From Shewanella sp. 10N.286.48.A6 (GTDB lineage: Bacteria > Pseudomonadota > Gammaproteobacteria > Enterobacterales > Shewanellaceae), in the NCBI RefSeq assembly GCF_002873135.1, contig NZ_MCVI01000018.1, positions 1 to 64,000 of the forward strand: DNA of 64,000 nucleotides. The letters run 5' to 3'. Each line of letters opens with the position of its first letter. Position 1 is the first letter of the stretch. The notes under the pieces were generated by a model, which did not search any database, had not been told where the DNA came from, and saw only the letters and a list, made by a program, of their open reading frames with translations. Below are positions 8,072 through 17,485 of this stretch, piece after piece. A program made the translations under genes and the position numbers.

Positions 8072-9328
8072 ATGTATGCACTCGTTGATGCCAACTCTTT
8101 TTATTGCAGCGCCGAGCAAGTGTTTCGCCCAGAGTGGCGTGGCCGTCCTATCGTGGTGCTGTCCAATAACGATGGTTGCATTGTGGCGGCTAACCGCCAG
8201 GCAAAAGCATTAGGAGTGGGTAAATTTGGTCCTTACTTTGAAGTGCGCGATTTTTGTGAAAAAGCAGGCGTGATTGCGCTTTCCTCCAATTATGAGCTTT
8301 ATGCCTCTTTGTCTCACTCTATGATGGAAGTGATTGGCCGCTTTGCACCTGAGCAACATATTTACTCTATTGATGAGTCATTTCTGTCATTTAAACATTG
8401 TTACCCTGCGATCCCGTGTTTATTAAGCCATGCCGCTATGATCCGCCGCGCGGTATGGAAAGAAACCCGTTTACCTGTGTGTGTCGGTATTGCTGCCACC
8501 TTAACCCTTGCCAAAGTGGCCAATCATGCCGCTAAAAAGCTCCAGGGCTATAACGGGGTATGTTATATCCAATCCATTGAGCAAAGAAATGCCATTTTAG
8601 CGACAATGAAAGTCACCGATGTGTGGGGGATCGGTTCGCGGATCGGTAACAAATTACATGCCATGGGGATCACCACCGCACTGGATCTGGCTAAATTACA
8701 ACCAGGCATTGCTCGTAGCCAATTTAGTATTGAAATCGAGCGTACAGTCAGAGAGCTCAATGGCGAGGCTTGTAAAGGCTGGGATAGCGCCAGAGCAGAT
8801 AAACAGCAGATCTTTTCAACTCGTAGTGTCGGTGAACGTATTAGCGATATAGACTCATTATTACAGGCGCTCAGTAAGCATGCTGGTATCGCGGCAGCCA
8901 AAGCTAGAAAGCAAGGCTCTGTGGCTAGCACCATACTGATCTTTGCCAGTAACTCCCCTTATGATGAACAGCCTAATGGCTTTAAATATCATTACCGCTG
9001 TGCATATCCAACTAATGACAACCGTGAAATCATCAGTTACGCAGCAGAAATTGCCCGTAAGCTTTATAACCCCAATACTCGCTACTATAAAATCGGGATT
9101 GGATTGTTAGATTTATCACCGGTCAAACATTTGCAAACAGACTTGTTTGCCCCAGTAAAAGATCCTGCCTTGATGCAGGTTTTTGATAAGTTAAATCAAC
9201 GCTACGGTAGTGATGCAATATTTGTCGCCGCCCAAGGTATTGGAGGTAAATGGCATATGCGCCGTGAGCTATTAACCCCGCAATACACCAGCTGTTGGCA
9301 AGATATTCCGCAAATCCACTGTGGCTAA
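8072..9328 (+). CDS. umuC: UmuC, DNA polymerase V catalytic subunit
   Basis: A Y-family translesion polymerase of 418 residues, the normal UmuC length. It starts MYALVDANSFYCSAEQVFRP, with the first metal-binding Asp and the steric-gate Tyr/Phe region. IYSIDESFLSF near residue 100 holds the second acidic pair. The helix-hairpin region VWGIGSRIGNKL is near 185 and a little-finger domain follows. A C-terminal segment typical of chromosomal UmuC (LQTDLFAP) contains a beta-clamp-binding-like QxDLF. It is the second gene of the LexA-controlled operon. No terminator is evident immediately downstream. Confidence 0.95.
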   Translation: MYALVDANSFYCSAEQVFRPEWRGRPIVVLSNNDGCIVAANRQAKALGVGKFGPYFEVRDFCEKAGVIALSSNYELYASLSHSMMEVIGRFAPEQHIYSIDESFLSFKHCYPAIPCLLSHAAMIRRAVWKETRLPVCVGIAATLTLAKVANHAAKKLQGYNGVCYIQSIEQRNAILATMKVTDVWGIGSRIGNKLHAMGITTALDLAKLQPGIARSQFSIEIERTVRELNGEACKGWDSARADKQQIFSTRSVGERISDIDSLLQALSKHAGIAAAKARKQGSVASTILIFASNSPYDEQPNGFKYHYRCAYPTNDNREIISYAAEIARKLYNPNTRYYKIGIGLLDLSPVKHLQTDLFAPVKDPALMQVFDKLNQRYGSDAIFVAAQGIGGKWHMRRELLTPQYTSCWQDIPQIHCG

Positions 9329-9564
9329 ATTGGTGATAAATTGATTTGCGTGTGCTGGTTTTTATTCTGACTTGGTTCAGGTTTAGTTGTGGCTTTAAAT
9401 TAGCGTAAAATGGATAACTAATATCAAACCCAAACAGTACATTAATCGATCTTAAGCTCAACAAAAATACAACTTAGTCAACTCTAGCTGTTCAAAAAAC
9501 ACTCTCCAGTTCACAGTTTTATATCTAATCACATGAGCGAGGCTATTATGCGATTTTAGCCATT

Positions 9565-10281
9565 GTGTTATTGCTGAAAAAAACGACAATACGCATCCTT
9601 AATTTTCTTGGATTGTGCTTGCCTGTGTTAGATTTTTCCGCATTTGATTTTCAGTTTATTGCCGAGCCCCTATTTTACTTTCAGCTTATTGGCTTTGTCT
9701 CAATGGCCATTGGCTGGTGGGCAAATAGCCAACAACAAGACTGCAAATTTATTCATGGCAATATGATAGCGTCAGTACTTACCGCAATCCATTTAGGCTT
9801 ATTAGGCAGCTTTCTCGGCATGGCCAACCAACTAGTTAATGTTATTCGCTTTCGTTTATGTCAAAGTTTGAATAGCAATAACCAGCAAAATCTTGCATCG
9901 ACTGCCTGGTTAACATCGCCTTTAGCCATGTCACTCAGCTTTAGTATTATTGCCATGACGCAGGGTTTTCTGTGGGCTGAGCATTGGAGTGAATGGTGTG
10001 CGGTCATCGCTGCAGTCGTAATGAGCTTTAGTTTATTCTTCTTAGCGGGCAGTCAACTAAGGTTAGCTATGGTTGCCAGTAATGGATTAAACCTGATGCT
10101 TTCAATATATTTGATGTCATGGTCAGGAATACTCTACCAAGTAATGACAATAGCAATATTGGCACTAGGGCTTATGCGCGAATTTAGCGACTACTATAAC
10201 GACCAGCTCAACCAAAACTTTGAGCAAAATAGTGCCCTTGAAAGCTGTAATGAAACACAAGTGGCACTGTCTAAAGGTTAA
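9565..10281 (+). CDS. YgjV-family inner membrane protein
   Basis: A protein of up to 238 residues with about six to seven hydrophobic segments. The arrangement FQLIGFVSMAIGWWANSQQ, then AIHLGLLGSFLGMANQLVNVIRF, resembles the YgjV (Imp-YgjV) family of small membrane proteins related to the PnuC/sugar-transporter-like fold. The function is unknown. The frame opens with a GTG; I see no strong ribosome binding site, and the true start may lie further in. It is isolated between umuC and a convergent secretion operon. Confidence 0.6.
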   Translation: MLLLKKTTIRILNFLGLCLPVLDFSAFDFQFIAEPLFYFQLIGFVSMAIGWWANSQQQDCKFIHGNMIASVLTAIHLGLLGSFLGMANQLVNVIRFRLCQSLNSNNQQNLASTAWLTSPLAMSLSFSIIAMTQGFLWAEHWSEWCAVIAAVVMSFSLFFLAGSQLRLAMVASNGLNLMLSIYLMSWSGILYQVMTIAILALGLMREFSDYYNDQLNQNFEQNSALESCNETQVALSKG

Positions 10282-10419
10282 AGTAATTAGCTTGAATCAA
10301 TTCAGTTAGGATGAGTAACCCCTGTGGTAATAAGCAATTAAGAGCGAGTCATATTACTCACTCTGCTAATGCTAATACCAATGACTCGCAACGAAAGCAC
10401 ATTCACTAGAACGCATTCA

Positions 10420-11493
10420 CTAAAGCGCATTAAGGTACGACTTTAACGCTTTAAGCCTAACAGTCGCCGCGCCAATGATATCCATAAAGCCCAATGCTGG
10501 ATGGGGTTTCTCAGCAGAAATCCAAGCTGAGCCGGTTGCCCCAATCGGTAATGAATAACCTTCAGGTTCTTCAAACTCAATAACGACTGTACGACCATGA
10601 GAGCCGCCATTGTTACCCACATGCTGGCGCACATGTTGACTGCCACTCATGGGGTTAATCATGGCTTCGCCCGTACCTGAAGTAATGCTGTGCACTCTGC
10701 CTCTAAAGATTTCTCCCGGATAAGCATCCACATAGAACTCAGCAAACTGCCCAGGTTTTATATAGCGATATGATTGATCGGCAATGCGCATTTCTAAAAA
10801 TTTCTTACTGGTATCAAACAAGTGCATATTACCCAAGCGGGTGCCTTCAGTTACATTGGTAATGGCAAGCTGCCCATCATATTGAGCCCGTATTTCACGA
10901 CGTGAATCTGTCCATTTAGCCGATTCAATATCAGCCTCAATAGCTTGCATTTGCGCTGTTTGCGCGCCCAACTGGGCAATATTGGCAGCCACTTGGGCAC
11001 GATTGGCATCAATCTGCGCTTGTAAATTATCGCGGTCCACCTGACTTGCATGCTCTTTTAAGGCCGTTAGACGCGCTAAATTACGCTCATCATTATTGAT
11101 ACTGACATTTAAAGCGTTAATTTGTTGGATTGCGGCAGCGTGCTGCGCTTGTACTGCATTTTTACTGGCTTCAAGGGCTTTGATTTGTTCCGTGCTATCC
11201 ACTGATACTAAGGTGTAAATCAAGTCCCCTTTTTTAACGATTTGGTTATGAGTCACATAGACGTTTTCAACTTCCTGACCAATGAGTGGACTTAGCACTG
11301 CATGAGGCGCTTTAATGGTTGAGCTATCGGTTAAATCAGCGGGTGACCAAAAGCGATGGCCAGTAAACAATGAAAAAGCAATAAACATTCCTAAACCAAT
11401 GGTGCGTACCGCATTAGTAAGGTTCCATTGAATGACCCCTAATTTGACTAAGAGCCATATAATTAACACATAAGGCAACATGATCTCTTTCAT
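10420..11493 (-). CDS. HlyD/EmrA-type membrane fusion protein
   Basis: A 357-residue periplasmic adaptor of the YibH/YiaV-like HlyD branch. It has an N-terminal membrane segment (about residues 8-45), a biotinyl-lipoyl half-domain (APHAVLSPLIGQEVENVYV, KKGDLIYTL), a long Ala/Gln/Asn-rich coiled coil (about 90-195), then the second half of the lipoyl domain (AQYDGQLAITNVTEGTRLG) and a beta barrel. Such proteins link an inner-membrane pump to the outer membrane; no pump gene is present here. It overlaps its upstream partner by 4 bases (ATGA), so the two are translationally coupled. The divergent LysR gene is a likely regulator. Confidence 0.8.
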   Translation of the reverse strand: MKEIMLPYVLIIWLLVKLGVIQWNLTNAVRTIGLGMFIAFSLFTGHRFWSPADLTDSSTIKAPHAVLSPLIGQEVENVYVTHNQIVKKGDLIYTLVSVDSTEQIKALEASKNAVQAQHAAAIQQINALNVSINNDERNLARLTALKEHASQVDRDNLQAQIDANRAQVAANIAQLGAQTAQMQAIEADIESAKWTDSRREIRAQYDGQLAITNVTEGTRLGNMHLFDTSKKFLEMRIADQSYRYIKPGQFAEFYVDAYPGEIFRGRVHSITSGTGEAMINPMSGSQHVRQHVGNNGGSHGRTVVIEFEEPEGYSLPIGATGSAWISAEKPHPALGFMDIIGAATVRLKALKSYLNAL

Positions 11494-11975
11494 GATTTAA
11501 CTCCTTTGATGCCATTACTAATGATGCTTGATAACCGTTTAGATAGGACATCCCAGCGCCCAAAAGCAATGATTATCGCCAGTACCCACCAGGTCTTATC
11601 AATAAACAAACCACATAAAGATAAAGCAAACACAATTTGGGTATGGGCACTCGACATGGCTTCTGCCTTATGAACTGCAACTTCATGTAATTTCCAAAAT
11701 AACAGCAGTACATAGCAAATGATCAAAATGGTGACCACAAACACAAAGCCCATAAAAAATTCAGAATCTAATAGGGTTAAAATGCTGGGGTAGCCATTAA
11801 CAAAGTAGCCTTCAGGTAATTGCTTACCGTGTATTTGAGTGAGTAATGAGAAGCCATAACTTAAAAGTCCGATAAACGATAACGATAAAATAAATGTGGT
11901 CATTTTTCGCACATAGAAAGATAACTTATTGCTCAATGATGGTTGAACCGTGTCGATATCAGGTAATTCAGTCAT
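11490..11975 (-). CDS. Small inner membrane protein paired with HlyD-type adaptor
   Basis: A 161-residue protein with about four membrane segments (near residues 25-48, 72-95, 109-126 and 128-142). Two-gene operons of this design, a small membrane protein then an HlyD-like adaptor, occur in enterobacteria as yiaW-yiaV and yibI-yibH, but this partner is longer than DUF3302 proteins and I cannot place it in that family. The stop overlaps the adaptor's start. The 5' end is 195 bases from the divergent LysR gene. Confidence 0.6.
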   Translation of the reverse strand: MTELPDIDTVQPSLSNKLSFYVRKMTTFILSLSFIGLLSYGFSLLTQIHGKQLPEGYFVNGYPSILTLLDSEFFMGFVFVVTILIICYVLLLFWKLHEVAVHKAEAMSSAHTQIVFALSLCGLFIDKTWWVLAIIIAFGRWDVLSKRLSSIISNGIKGVKS

Positions 11976-12067
11976 AAAGATCCTAAAAACATGAGATATT
12001 TAACAGGGAGAGTAACAATGTCTCGCTGTATATGAGCTGAATACTAGCAATAACTCACTGTGATAAC

Positions 12068-12084
12068 GGAATAACCGATATTCC
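12068..12084. promoter_or_regulatory. Candidate LysR operator between divergent genes
   Basis: An interrupted palindrome, GGAAT-AACCGAT-ATTCC, lies in the 195-base gap between the membrane-fusion operon and the divergent LysR gene. LysR-type regulators commonly bind such dyads in the divergent promoter they share. The call rests only on position and symmetry. Confidence 0.35.
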
Positions 12085-12170
12085 AAATGAACTATTTACT
12101 TTAGTCCCAATGTACGCTTCGAATTTATAGTGTAATATATTGTTAAATTGCACTTATTTATCGGTATATC

Positions 12171-12968
12171 ATGGATTTGAATGCACTGAATGTGTTTGTC
12201 ACCCTTTATAGATCAGGCTCGACCCAAAAAGCCGCCAAGCAACTGGGCCGCTCACAATCATTTGTCTCAAAAGTATTGGCTCAATTACGTGAAGAACTAA
12301 GCGACCCGTTATTTATTCGCACCGCTAATGGCCTACAACCCACCAGTTATGCCGATAAAATCGCCCCGCAAATCCAAAGTTCTATCGAGCAAATTAGCTT
12401 AGCCCTAGAACCAGAATACTTTGACCCTAAAAACCTGCAGTTCATTTCGGTGCACTTAGGCGAACCCTTGATGGTATTAATGGGTAAAAGCCTAATCAAT
12501 GAATTACGCAAACAAACCAATGCCACCATAGAGTTAAGACAATGGCGAAAATCCAGTAATGATGGCTTGATCGATGGCTCCATTGATATCGGCGTGCAAT
12601 CATTGCGAGACAGACCGCAGCAGCTGTATCAGAAAAAAGTGGCTTCTGGTTATGTTACTAAAGTGGGCAATGAGCAAGGGGAATTTGTAAAGCTATTAGT
12701 TGATGATTTAAATGAACATGTTGAATATTTTCGTGAATTAAATGAAAACCATAATCCGACAATCATTACCGACAACTATAGTTTACATCGCCAATTACTG
12801 GCCGATCATTACTCCTATAATTTTAAAATCGATGCTGAATTGCACAAAAAAGAAGTCGCCATAGACATGGCGATTATTTGTAGTTCATCGCGGCGCCATG
12901 AAGCTAAAATAGTATGGCTATCAGAGATATGTAAAAACGTCTTATTACAAGCAATTACCACGCGTTAA
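12171..12968 (+). CDS. LysR-family transcriptional regulator (short)
   Basis: The N-terminal winged helix-turn-helix is clear: MDLNALNVFVTLYRSGSTQKAAKQLGRSQSFVSKVLAQLR, followed by DPLFIRTANGLQPT, the standard LysR signature. At 265 residues it is shorter than the usual about 300; the effector domain is diverged and appears to lack part of the second subdomain. It is divergent from the HlyD-type pair and a likely regulator of it. Its stop lies 19 bases before the start of the Pat-type acetyltransferase gene in the same direction, so the two may share a transcript. Confidence 0.85.
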   Translation: MDLNALNVFVTLYRSGSTQKAAKQLGRSQSFVSKVLAQLREELSDPLFIRTANGLQPTSYADKIAPQIQSSIEQISLALEPEYFDPKNLQFISVHLGEPLMVLMGKSLINELRKQTNATIELRQWRKSSNDGLIDGSIDIGVQSLRDRPQQLYQKKVASGYVTKVGNEQGEFVKLLVDDLNEHVEYFRELNENHNPTIITDNYSLHRQLLADHYSYNFKIDAELHKKEVAIDMAIICSSSRRHEAKIVWLSEICKNVLLQAITTR

Positions 12969-12987
12969 TGATTATGCTGAGGGTATT

Positions 12988-15732
12988 ATGAGCCAAAGAA
13001 GTATTCACACATTATTTAAACCCACTTCCATCGCCGTTATTGGTGCCTCAAATAGTGAAAAGCGCGCGGGGCGTGTGTTGATGAAAAACTTATTGGCCAG
13101 CGGCTTTTCAGGGCCCATTATGCCCGTAACCCCTAAATATTCCGCCGTTATGGGCGTATTGGCTTATCCCAATATTGAATCGCTGCCCATTAAACCCGAT
13201 TTAGCCGTGATATGTACTCGCGCCAGTCGCGTACCTGATATCGTCGAAACATTGGCGCAGTTTGGCTGTAAAATCGCGATAATTATGGCCTCAGGCATGG
13301 CTGATGAGTTTGATGAACATGGTGTTAGCCTGTTAACTCAAACGCTGCAAAATGCAAAACGTTACGGCATGCGAATATTGGGATCAAATAGTTTAGGGAT
13401 GATTATTCCCACCATTGGTCTTAATGCGAGCCTAGCGCATACCGGCGCTAAAAAAGGCAAAATTGCGTTTGTGTCACAATCTGCCGCCATTTGTACTACG
13501 GTGCTGGATTGGGCTAATAATAAAGACATCGGCTTTTCATCGTTTATATCTTTAGGTGATGCATCTGATATAAATTTTGATGAATTGCTCGATTATTTAG
13601 GTCGTGATAGCCGCACTAGCGCCATTATGCTTTATATTGATTCTATTAGTGAAAAGCGTCATTTTTTATCCGCAGCGCGCGCAGCAGCCCGTAATAAACC
13701 CATATTTGTGATTAAATCGGGTCGCAGTGCTGAAGGCGTTAAGGCCGCTATGTTGCACACAGGCGGTAAAGGCGGCAATGATGCCGTCTACGATGCCGCC
13801 TTTAAGCGTGGTGGTATGTTGCGGGTGCATGACTTAATTGAACTGTTTGCCGCAGTTGAAAGTTTGGCCCACTCCACGCCATTAAAAGGTGAGCGAGTCG
13901 CCATAATCAGTAATGGCGGCGGCCCTGCAGTATTGGCCGCTGATGAACTCATTATTAAAGGCGGTAAACTAGCACAGTTGTCAGATGACACCATCACTCA
14001 ATTAAATCGCATATTGCCAACAACCTGGTCTGGTCAAAATCCAATAGATATTGTCGGTGATGCTGACAGTAAACGTTATAGCCAAGCACTAACTATATTG
14101 ATGGATAGCCAAGAAATGGACGCTATTTTAGTGCTGCATTCACCATCAGCATTAGAAGAAAGTGACCAAATCGCCCAGAGTTTAATTGATGTCATCAAGG
14201 GCCATCCAAATCGAAACAAGTTAAATATTTTAACCAATTGGAGTGGTGAGGATTCAGCCTACACCGCAAGAAAGCGATTTAGTAAAGCCGGGATTCCGAC
14301 TTATCGAACCCCTGAAGGCGCAGTAAAAGCCTTTATGCATATGGTCGAATACCGCCGTAATCAAAAACTATTGCAAGAAGTGCCGCAATCTATTCCAGAT
14401 AATATTCCCACTGACACTAATACAGCGCGGAATTTATTACAAAAAGCCCAAGCCAATAATCGTTTTATTCTCGAAACCCATGAAGCCAGTGACATTTTAA
14501 AAGCTTACGGTTTAGATACCATAGATACAGAGTTTGCCAGTAGCGCAGAGCAAGCCGTTAATATCGCCACCAAGTTGGGCTTTCCTGTGGCACTAAAAGT
14601 CCAATCCCCTGACTTGATGTACAAATCTGATGTGCACGGTGTGGTACTAAACCTCAATAATGCTGAAGAAGTGTATCAGGCAGCGCTATCCATTACTTCC
14701 AGAGTTAAGGACACCAACCCTGACGCTGAAATCAATGGCATGATAGTGCAAAAAATGGCATTAACCGCTGGCGCTCAAGAAGTGCGGGTCTCTGTGATTA
14801 ATGATCCTGTATTTGGCCCTGCAATTTGCCTTGGTGAAGGCGGCTCAGAATGGGACCCGACACGTGATGCTGCAGTTGCCCTACCGCCACTTAATATGGC
14901 ACTGGCGCGCTATATGGTCATTCAGGCGTTGAAAACTCACAAACTTAGAGACAGACATTTACCCCTTGGTTTAGACATGAACGCACTGTGTGTGATGCTA
15001 ACCCAAATATCGCACCTGGTTATCGATTGCCCTGAAATCGCTTCTTTAGACCTTAACCCAGTGCTCGCCGCAGGTGAAATCATTACCCTGCTTGACGTTA
15101 ACATGAAGCTCAATTGTACAGATATTGATCCCAAAGCGCGCTTAGCGATCATGCCATACCCAAAAGAGTTAGAACAAAAGGCCACCTTGAAAAATGGCTT
15201 GAAGGTCATGCTCAGGCCCATTCTTCCTGAGGATGAGCCAAAGCATTTAGCCTTTGATAACTCACTCAGTGATGAAGATCGCTATAAACGCTACTTTGGC
15301 GTTCGTTCGAAAATGACCCATGAGGAAATGGCGGTTTTAACACAAATAGATTACGCCAGAGAAATGGCATTTATCGCCACTGCAGAAGATGAAAATGGTG
15401 AGGCAATCACCTTAGGTGCGGTGCGAGCATCGACTGATCCTGATAATACAGAAGCAGAATTTGCTATGGCGGTGCGCGGCGACTATCAAGGAATTGGTTT
15501 AGGTAAAATGCTATTAGAAAAACTGATTAACTATTATAAAACCACTAATACTCCTGTGTTAGCGGGCTTTACCATGTTTGAAAACCGCAGTATGGCAAAC
15601 CTCGCCAAAGGGCTTGGCTTTACGGTATCTTTTGATATGGATGAGCACCTGATTAAGATGCATATGGACTTGCCCCAATGTGAAGCTAACCCGCAAGCTA
15701 AAGCGGGTATAGACTCTGCCGATAAACATTAG
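12988..15732 (+). CDS. pat: Protein lysine acetyltransferase Pat/PatZ-type (ADP-forming acyl-CoA synthetase-like + GNAT)
   Basis: A 914-residue protein with the PatZ (YfiQ) architecture. It has a CoA-binding Rossmann domain (residues about 8-135; SIAVIGASNSEKRAGRV), succinyl-CoA-ligase-like domains (about 150-450, with a TGGKGGNDAVYDAAF segment where active NDP-forming ligases carry a catalytic His), an ATP-grasp domain (about 495-715; GFPVALKVQSPDLMYKSDVHG) and a C-terminal GNAT domain (about 740-890) with the acetyl-CoA loop QGIGLGKML. In enteric bacteria this enzyme acetylates and inactivates acetyl-CoA synthetase and other proteins, with the ligase part acting as a sensor. The stop overlaps the convergent diguanylate cyclase gene by 3-4 bases. 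Confidence 0.88.
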   Translation: MSQRSIHTLFKPTSIAVIGASNSEKRAGRVLMKNLLASGFSGPIMPVTPKYSAVMGVLAYPNIESLPIKPDLAVICTRASRVPDIVETLAQFGCKIAIIMASGMADEFDEHGVSLLTQTLQNAKRYGMRILGSNSLGMIIPTIGLNASLAHTGAKKGKIAFVSQSAAICTTVLDWANNKDIGFSSFISLGDASDINFDELLDYLGRDSRTSAIMLYIDSISEKRHFLSAARAAARNKPIFVIKSGRSAEGVKAAMLHTGGKGGNDAVYDAAFKRGGMLRVHDLIELFAAVESLAHSTPLKGERVAIISNGGGPAVLAADELIIKGGKLAQLSDDTITQLNRILPTTWSGQNPIDIVGDADSKRYSQALTILMDSQEMDAILVLHSPSALEESDQIAQSLIDVIKGHPNRNKLNILTNWSGEDSAYTARKRFSKAGIPTYRTPEGAVKAFMHMVEYRRNQKLLQEVPQSIPDNIPTDTNTARNLLQKAQANNRFILETHEASDILKAYGLDTIDTEFASSAEQAVNIATKLGFPVALKVQSPDLMYKSDVHGVVLNLNNAEEVYQAALSITSRVKDTNPDAEINGMIVQKMALTAGAQEVRVSVINDPVFGPAICLGEGGSEWDPTRDAAVALPPLNMALARYMVIQALKTHKLRDRHLPLGLDMNALCVMLTQISHLVIDCPEIASLDLNPVLAAGEIITLLDVNMKLNCTDIDPKARLAIMPYPKELEQKATLKNGLKVMLRPILPEDEPKHLAFDNSLSDEDRYKRYFGVRSKMTHEEMAVLTQIDYAREMAFIATAEDENGEAITLGAVRASTDPDNTEAEFAMAVRGDYQGIGLGKMLLEKLINYYKTTNTPVLAGFTMFENRSMANLAKGLGFTVSFDMDEHLIKMHMDLPQCEANPQAKAGIDSADKH

Positions 15733-16748
15733 CCTTTAACACAGTTGCGACCTGATGATTTCGCTTGATACAGCATTTCATCAGCGCGACTTAACCAGGT
15801 ATCACTATCATCTCCAGGGTGGATTTCAGCAGCCCCTATCGATACTGTGATCTTGCCTAAATGCTGCTTTTTTTCTTTACCAATGGTGAGCTGCTTATCT
15901 GCAATACGATTTTTAATTTGCTCAGCCACCGTTAAGGCATCTTGTAGCTCAGTATTAGGCAATAAAATCACAAACTCTTCACCGCCATAGCGGGCAACGA
16001 AATCATTACCTTTTACCGTTTGTTTTAATGCAAAAGCCACAAATGCCAGCACTTTATCGCCAACTAGATGACCATAAGTATCATTGAATTTTTTAAAGAA
16101 ATCGATATCTATCATTAATAGGCAACAAGGTATATTGCTATGGCTAAACAAACTGACTTGCTCTAAAACAAACACCTCATAGGCACGGCGATTATTTAAC
16201 GAGGTTAATTCATCGGTCATTGCCACTTTACTTAAACTGGTCATTTCATCTTTTAAAGTCGTTAATTCATTACCCAGAGAGTCTATGTCGGCTTTCATTA
16301 AATCGTTGTTTAATAGCACCTTCTCCACTTCAAAACTAATATTGACGATTAACTCGTTAAGTAATTGTGAACTTGGATTTGACTGCAGTTCCTCGTTTAA
16401 AGAATGTAAGCTCGATGAAAAGTCACTAGTACCAGAAGAAAGCTGACTGATCTTACTGTATAAGCTATTGATGAGTAATTTGGTTTCAATTTGAACATTA
16501 TCAATGACTTCTGGAGACTGCTCTTGAATAAAGTTGTTATAAAGGCCTTGATTGACCGCGGCGGTAAACTCAACTTTATTGGCAATTAAACCATCGATCG
16601 CACGTTTTAAGTCTAAATTTGTTTCCGCATAATACTGATACCAAATGGCATAATTTTCTGGGGTAACCGGTATATGCAGCGCGGACATTTGCGGCACTGC
16701 CATTCTTAGTATTTGTGCAGAATTTTCTAAACTCGTCTTCAATTTCAC
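15729..16748 (-). CDS. Diguanylate cyclase (GGDEF domain)
   Basis: A 339-residue soluble protein. Residues about 1-165 are helical (PQMSALHIPVTPENYAIWYQYY…) with a coiled-coil-like stretch before the catalytic domain, a layout common in cytoplasmic diguanylate cyclases. The GGDEF domain (about 170-335) starts ALMTDELTSLNNRRAYE-like (here VAMTDELTSLNNRRAYE) and has an intact active site, ARYGGEEFVILL. The product-inhibition I-site that should read RxxD five residues before GGEEF reads KGND, so feedback control by c-di-GMP may be weak. It makes c-di-GMP from two GTP. The sensory input is unknown. Confidence 0.92.
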   Translation of the reverse strand: MKLKTSLENSAQILRMAVPQMSALHIPVTPENYAIWYQYYAETNLDLKRAIDGLIANKVEFTAAVNQGLYNNFIQEQSPEVIDNVQIETKLLINSLYSKISQLSSGTSDFSSSLHSLNEELQSNPSSQLLNELIVNISFEVEKVLLNNDLMKADIDSLGNELTTLKDEMTSLSKVAMTDELTSLNNRRAYEVFVLEQVSLFSHSNIPCCLLMIDIDFFKKFNDTYGHLVGDKVLAFVAFALKQTVKGNDFVARYGGEEFVILLPNTELQDALTVAEQIKNRIADKQLTIGKEKKQHLGKITVSIGAAEIHPGDDSDTWLSRADEMLYQAKSSGRNCVKG

Positions 16749-16905
16749 GTCCTATGATTTATATAAGTCAATGTAAGCCCAGCAAAGGTAACGCTATACT
16801 TAAATGCTAAAAAATTAAATTTAAAAAAATATAACCCTTTTACGCATTTGATACGTTTAAAACAATAACAAGCATAACAATAACATTTTACATAAGAGAA
16901 ACCAT

Positions 16906-17469
16906 ATGAAAATTTTACTAAAAAACCAATTAAATAAACTACCTATGGCAACGTTATTAAGCGTATCGGCGACAGTAATAGTACCCGCTTATGCCACTAG
17001 CCCTGTGCCTAACCAATTTAGTCAACCCGCAATGATAACCATGCATAAAAATACTCATGAAAATTATCAGCTAATTGACAATATAAAGATGTTTCCAAAG
17101 CCAGCGACTAAGCAAGTGCAACATATACTTGAATTAGCACAGCGTGATGATGAGGCGAGTTATAAAATTGAAATTCAAATTGGCCAAAATAAGCTGGTAG
17201 ATTGTAATCACCATAGACTAAGTGGCAAATTGGTCGAGCAGAATTTATCAGGCTGGGGATATCCGTTTTATAGCGTCGATAGTATAACGGTAGGGCCAAG
17301 TACGATGATGATGTGTAATGAACCTAAAACGGCTAAATTTGTGCCAATGGGACAAAGCTTGAGCATCAATTATGATAGCCGTTTACCAAAAATATTTTAC
17401 CTACCTGAAGATGCAACGTTAAGATACCGTATTTGGCAAGCTAAAGGTGATTACCACTATTCAAATTAA
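16906..17469 (+). CDS. Exported protein of unknown function
   Basis: A 187-residue protein with a signal-peptide-like N-terminus: a basic start (MKILLKNQLNKLPMATLLS), a hydrophobic stretch, then PAYA at residues 26-29 as a likely cleavage site. The mature part has two cysteines (LVDCNHHRL and MMMCNEPK), which may be disulfide-bonded. The region from LSGKLVEQNLSGWGYPFYSVDS resembles periplasmic ecotin-type proteins: ecotin has a similar PAAE…FPQA… then …NRLGG… and …GWGYDYY…F. I regard it as an ecotin-like serine protease inhibitor, pending profile search. AAGAGAAACC before the ATG serves as ribosome binding site. Confidence 0.6.
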   Translation: MKILLKNQLNKLPMATLLSVSATVIVPAYATSPVPNQFSQPAMITMHKNTHENYQLIDNIKMFPKPATKQVQHILELAQRDDEASYKIEIQIGQNKLVDCNHHRLSGKLVEQNLSGWGYPFYSVDSITVGPSTMMMCNEPKTAKFVPMGQSLSINYDSRLPKIFYLPEDATLRYRIWQAKGDYHYSN

Positions 17470-17485
17470 TGTGTGGGACCATGGC

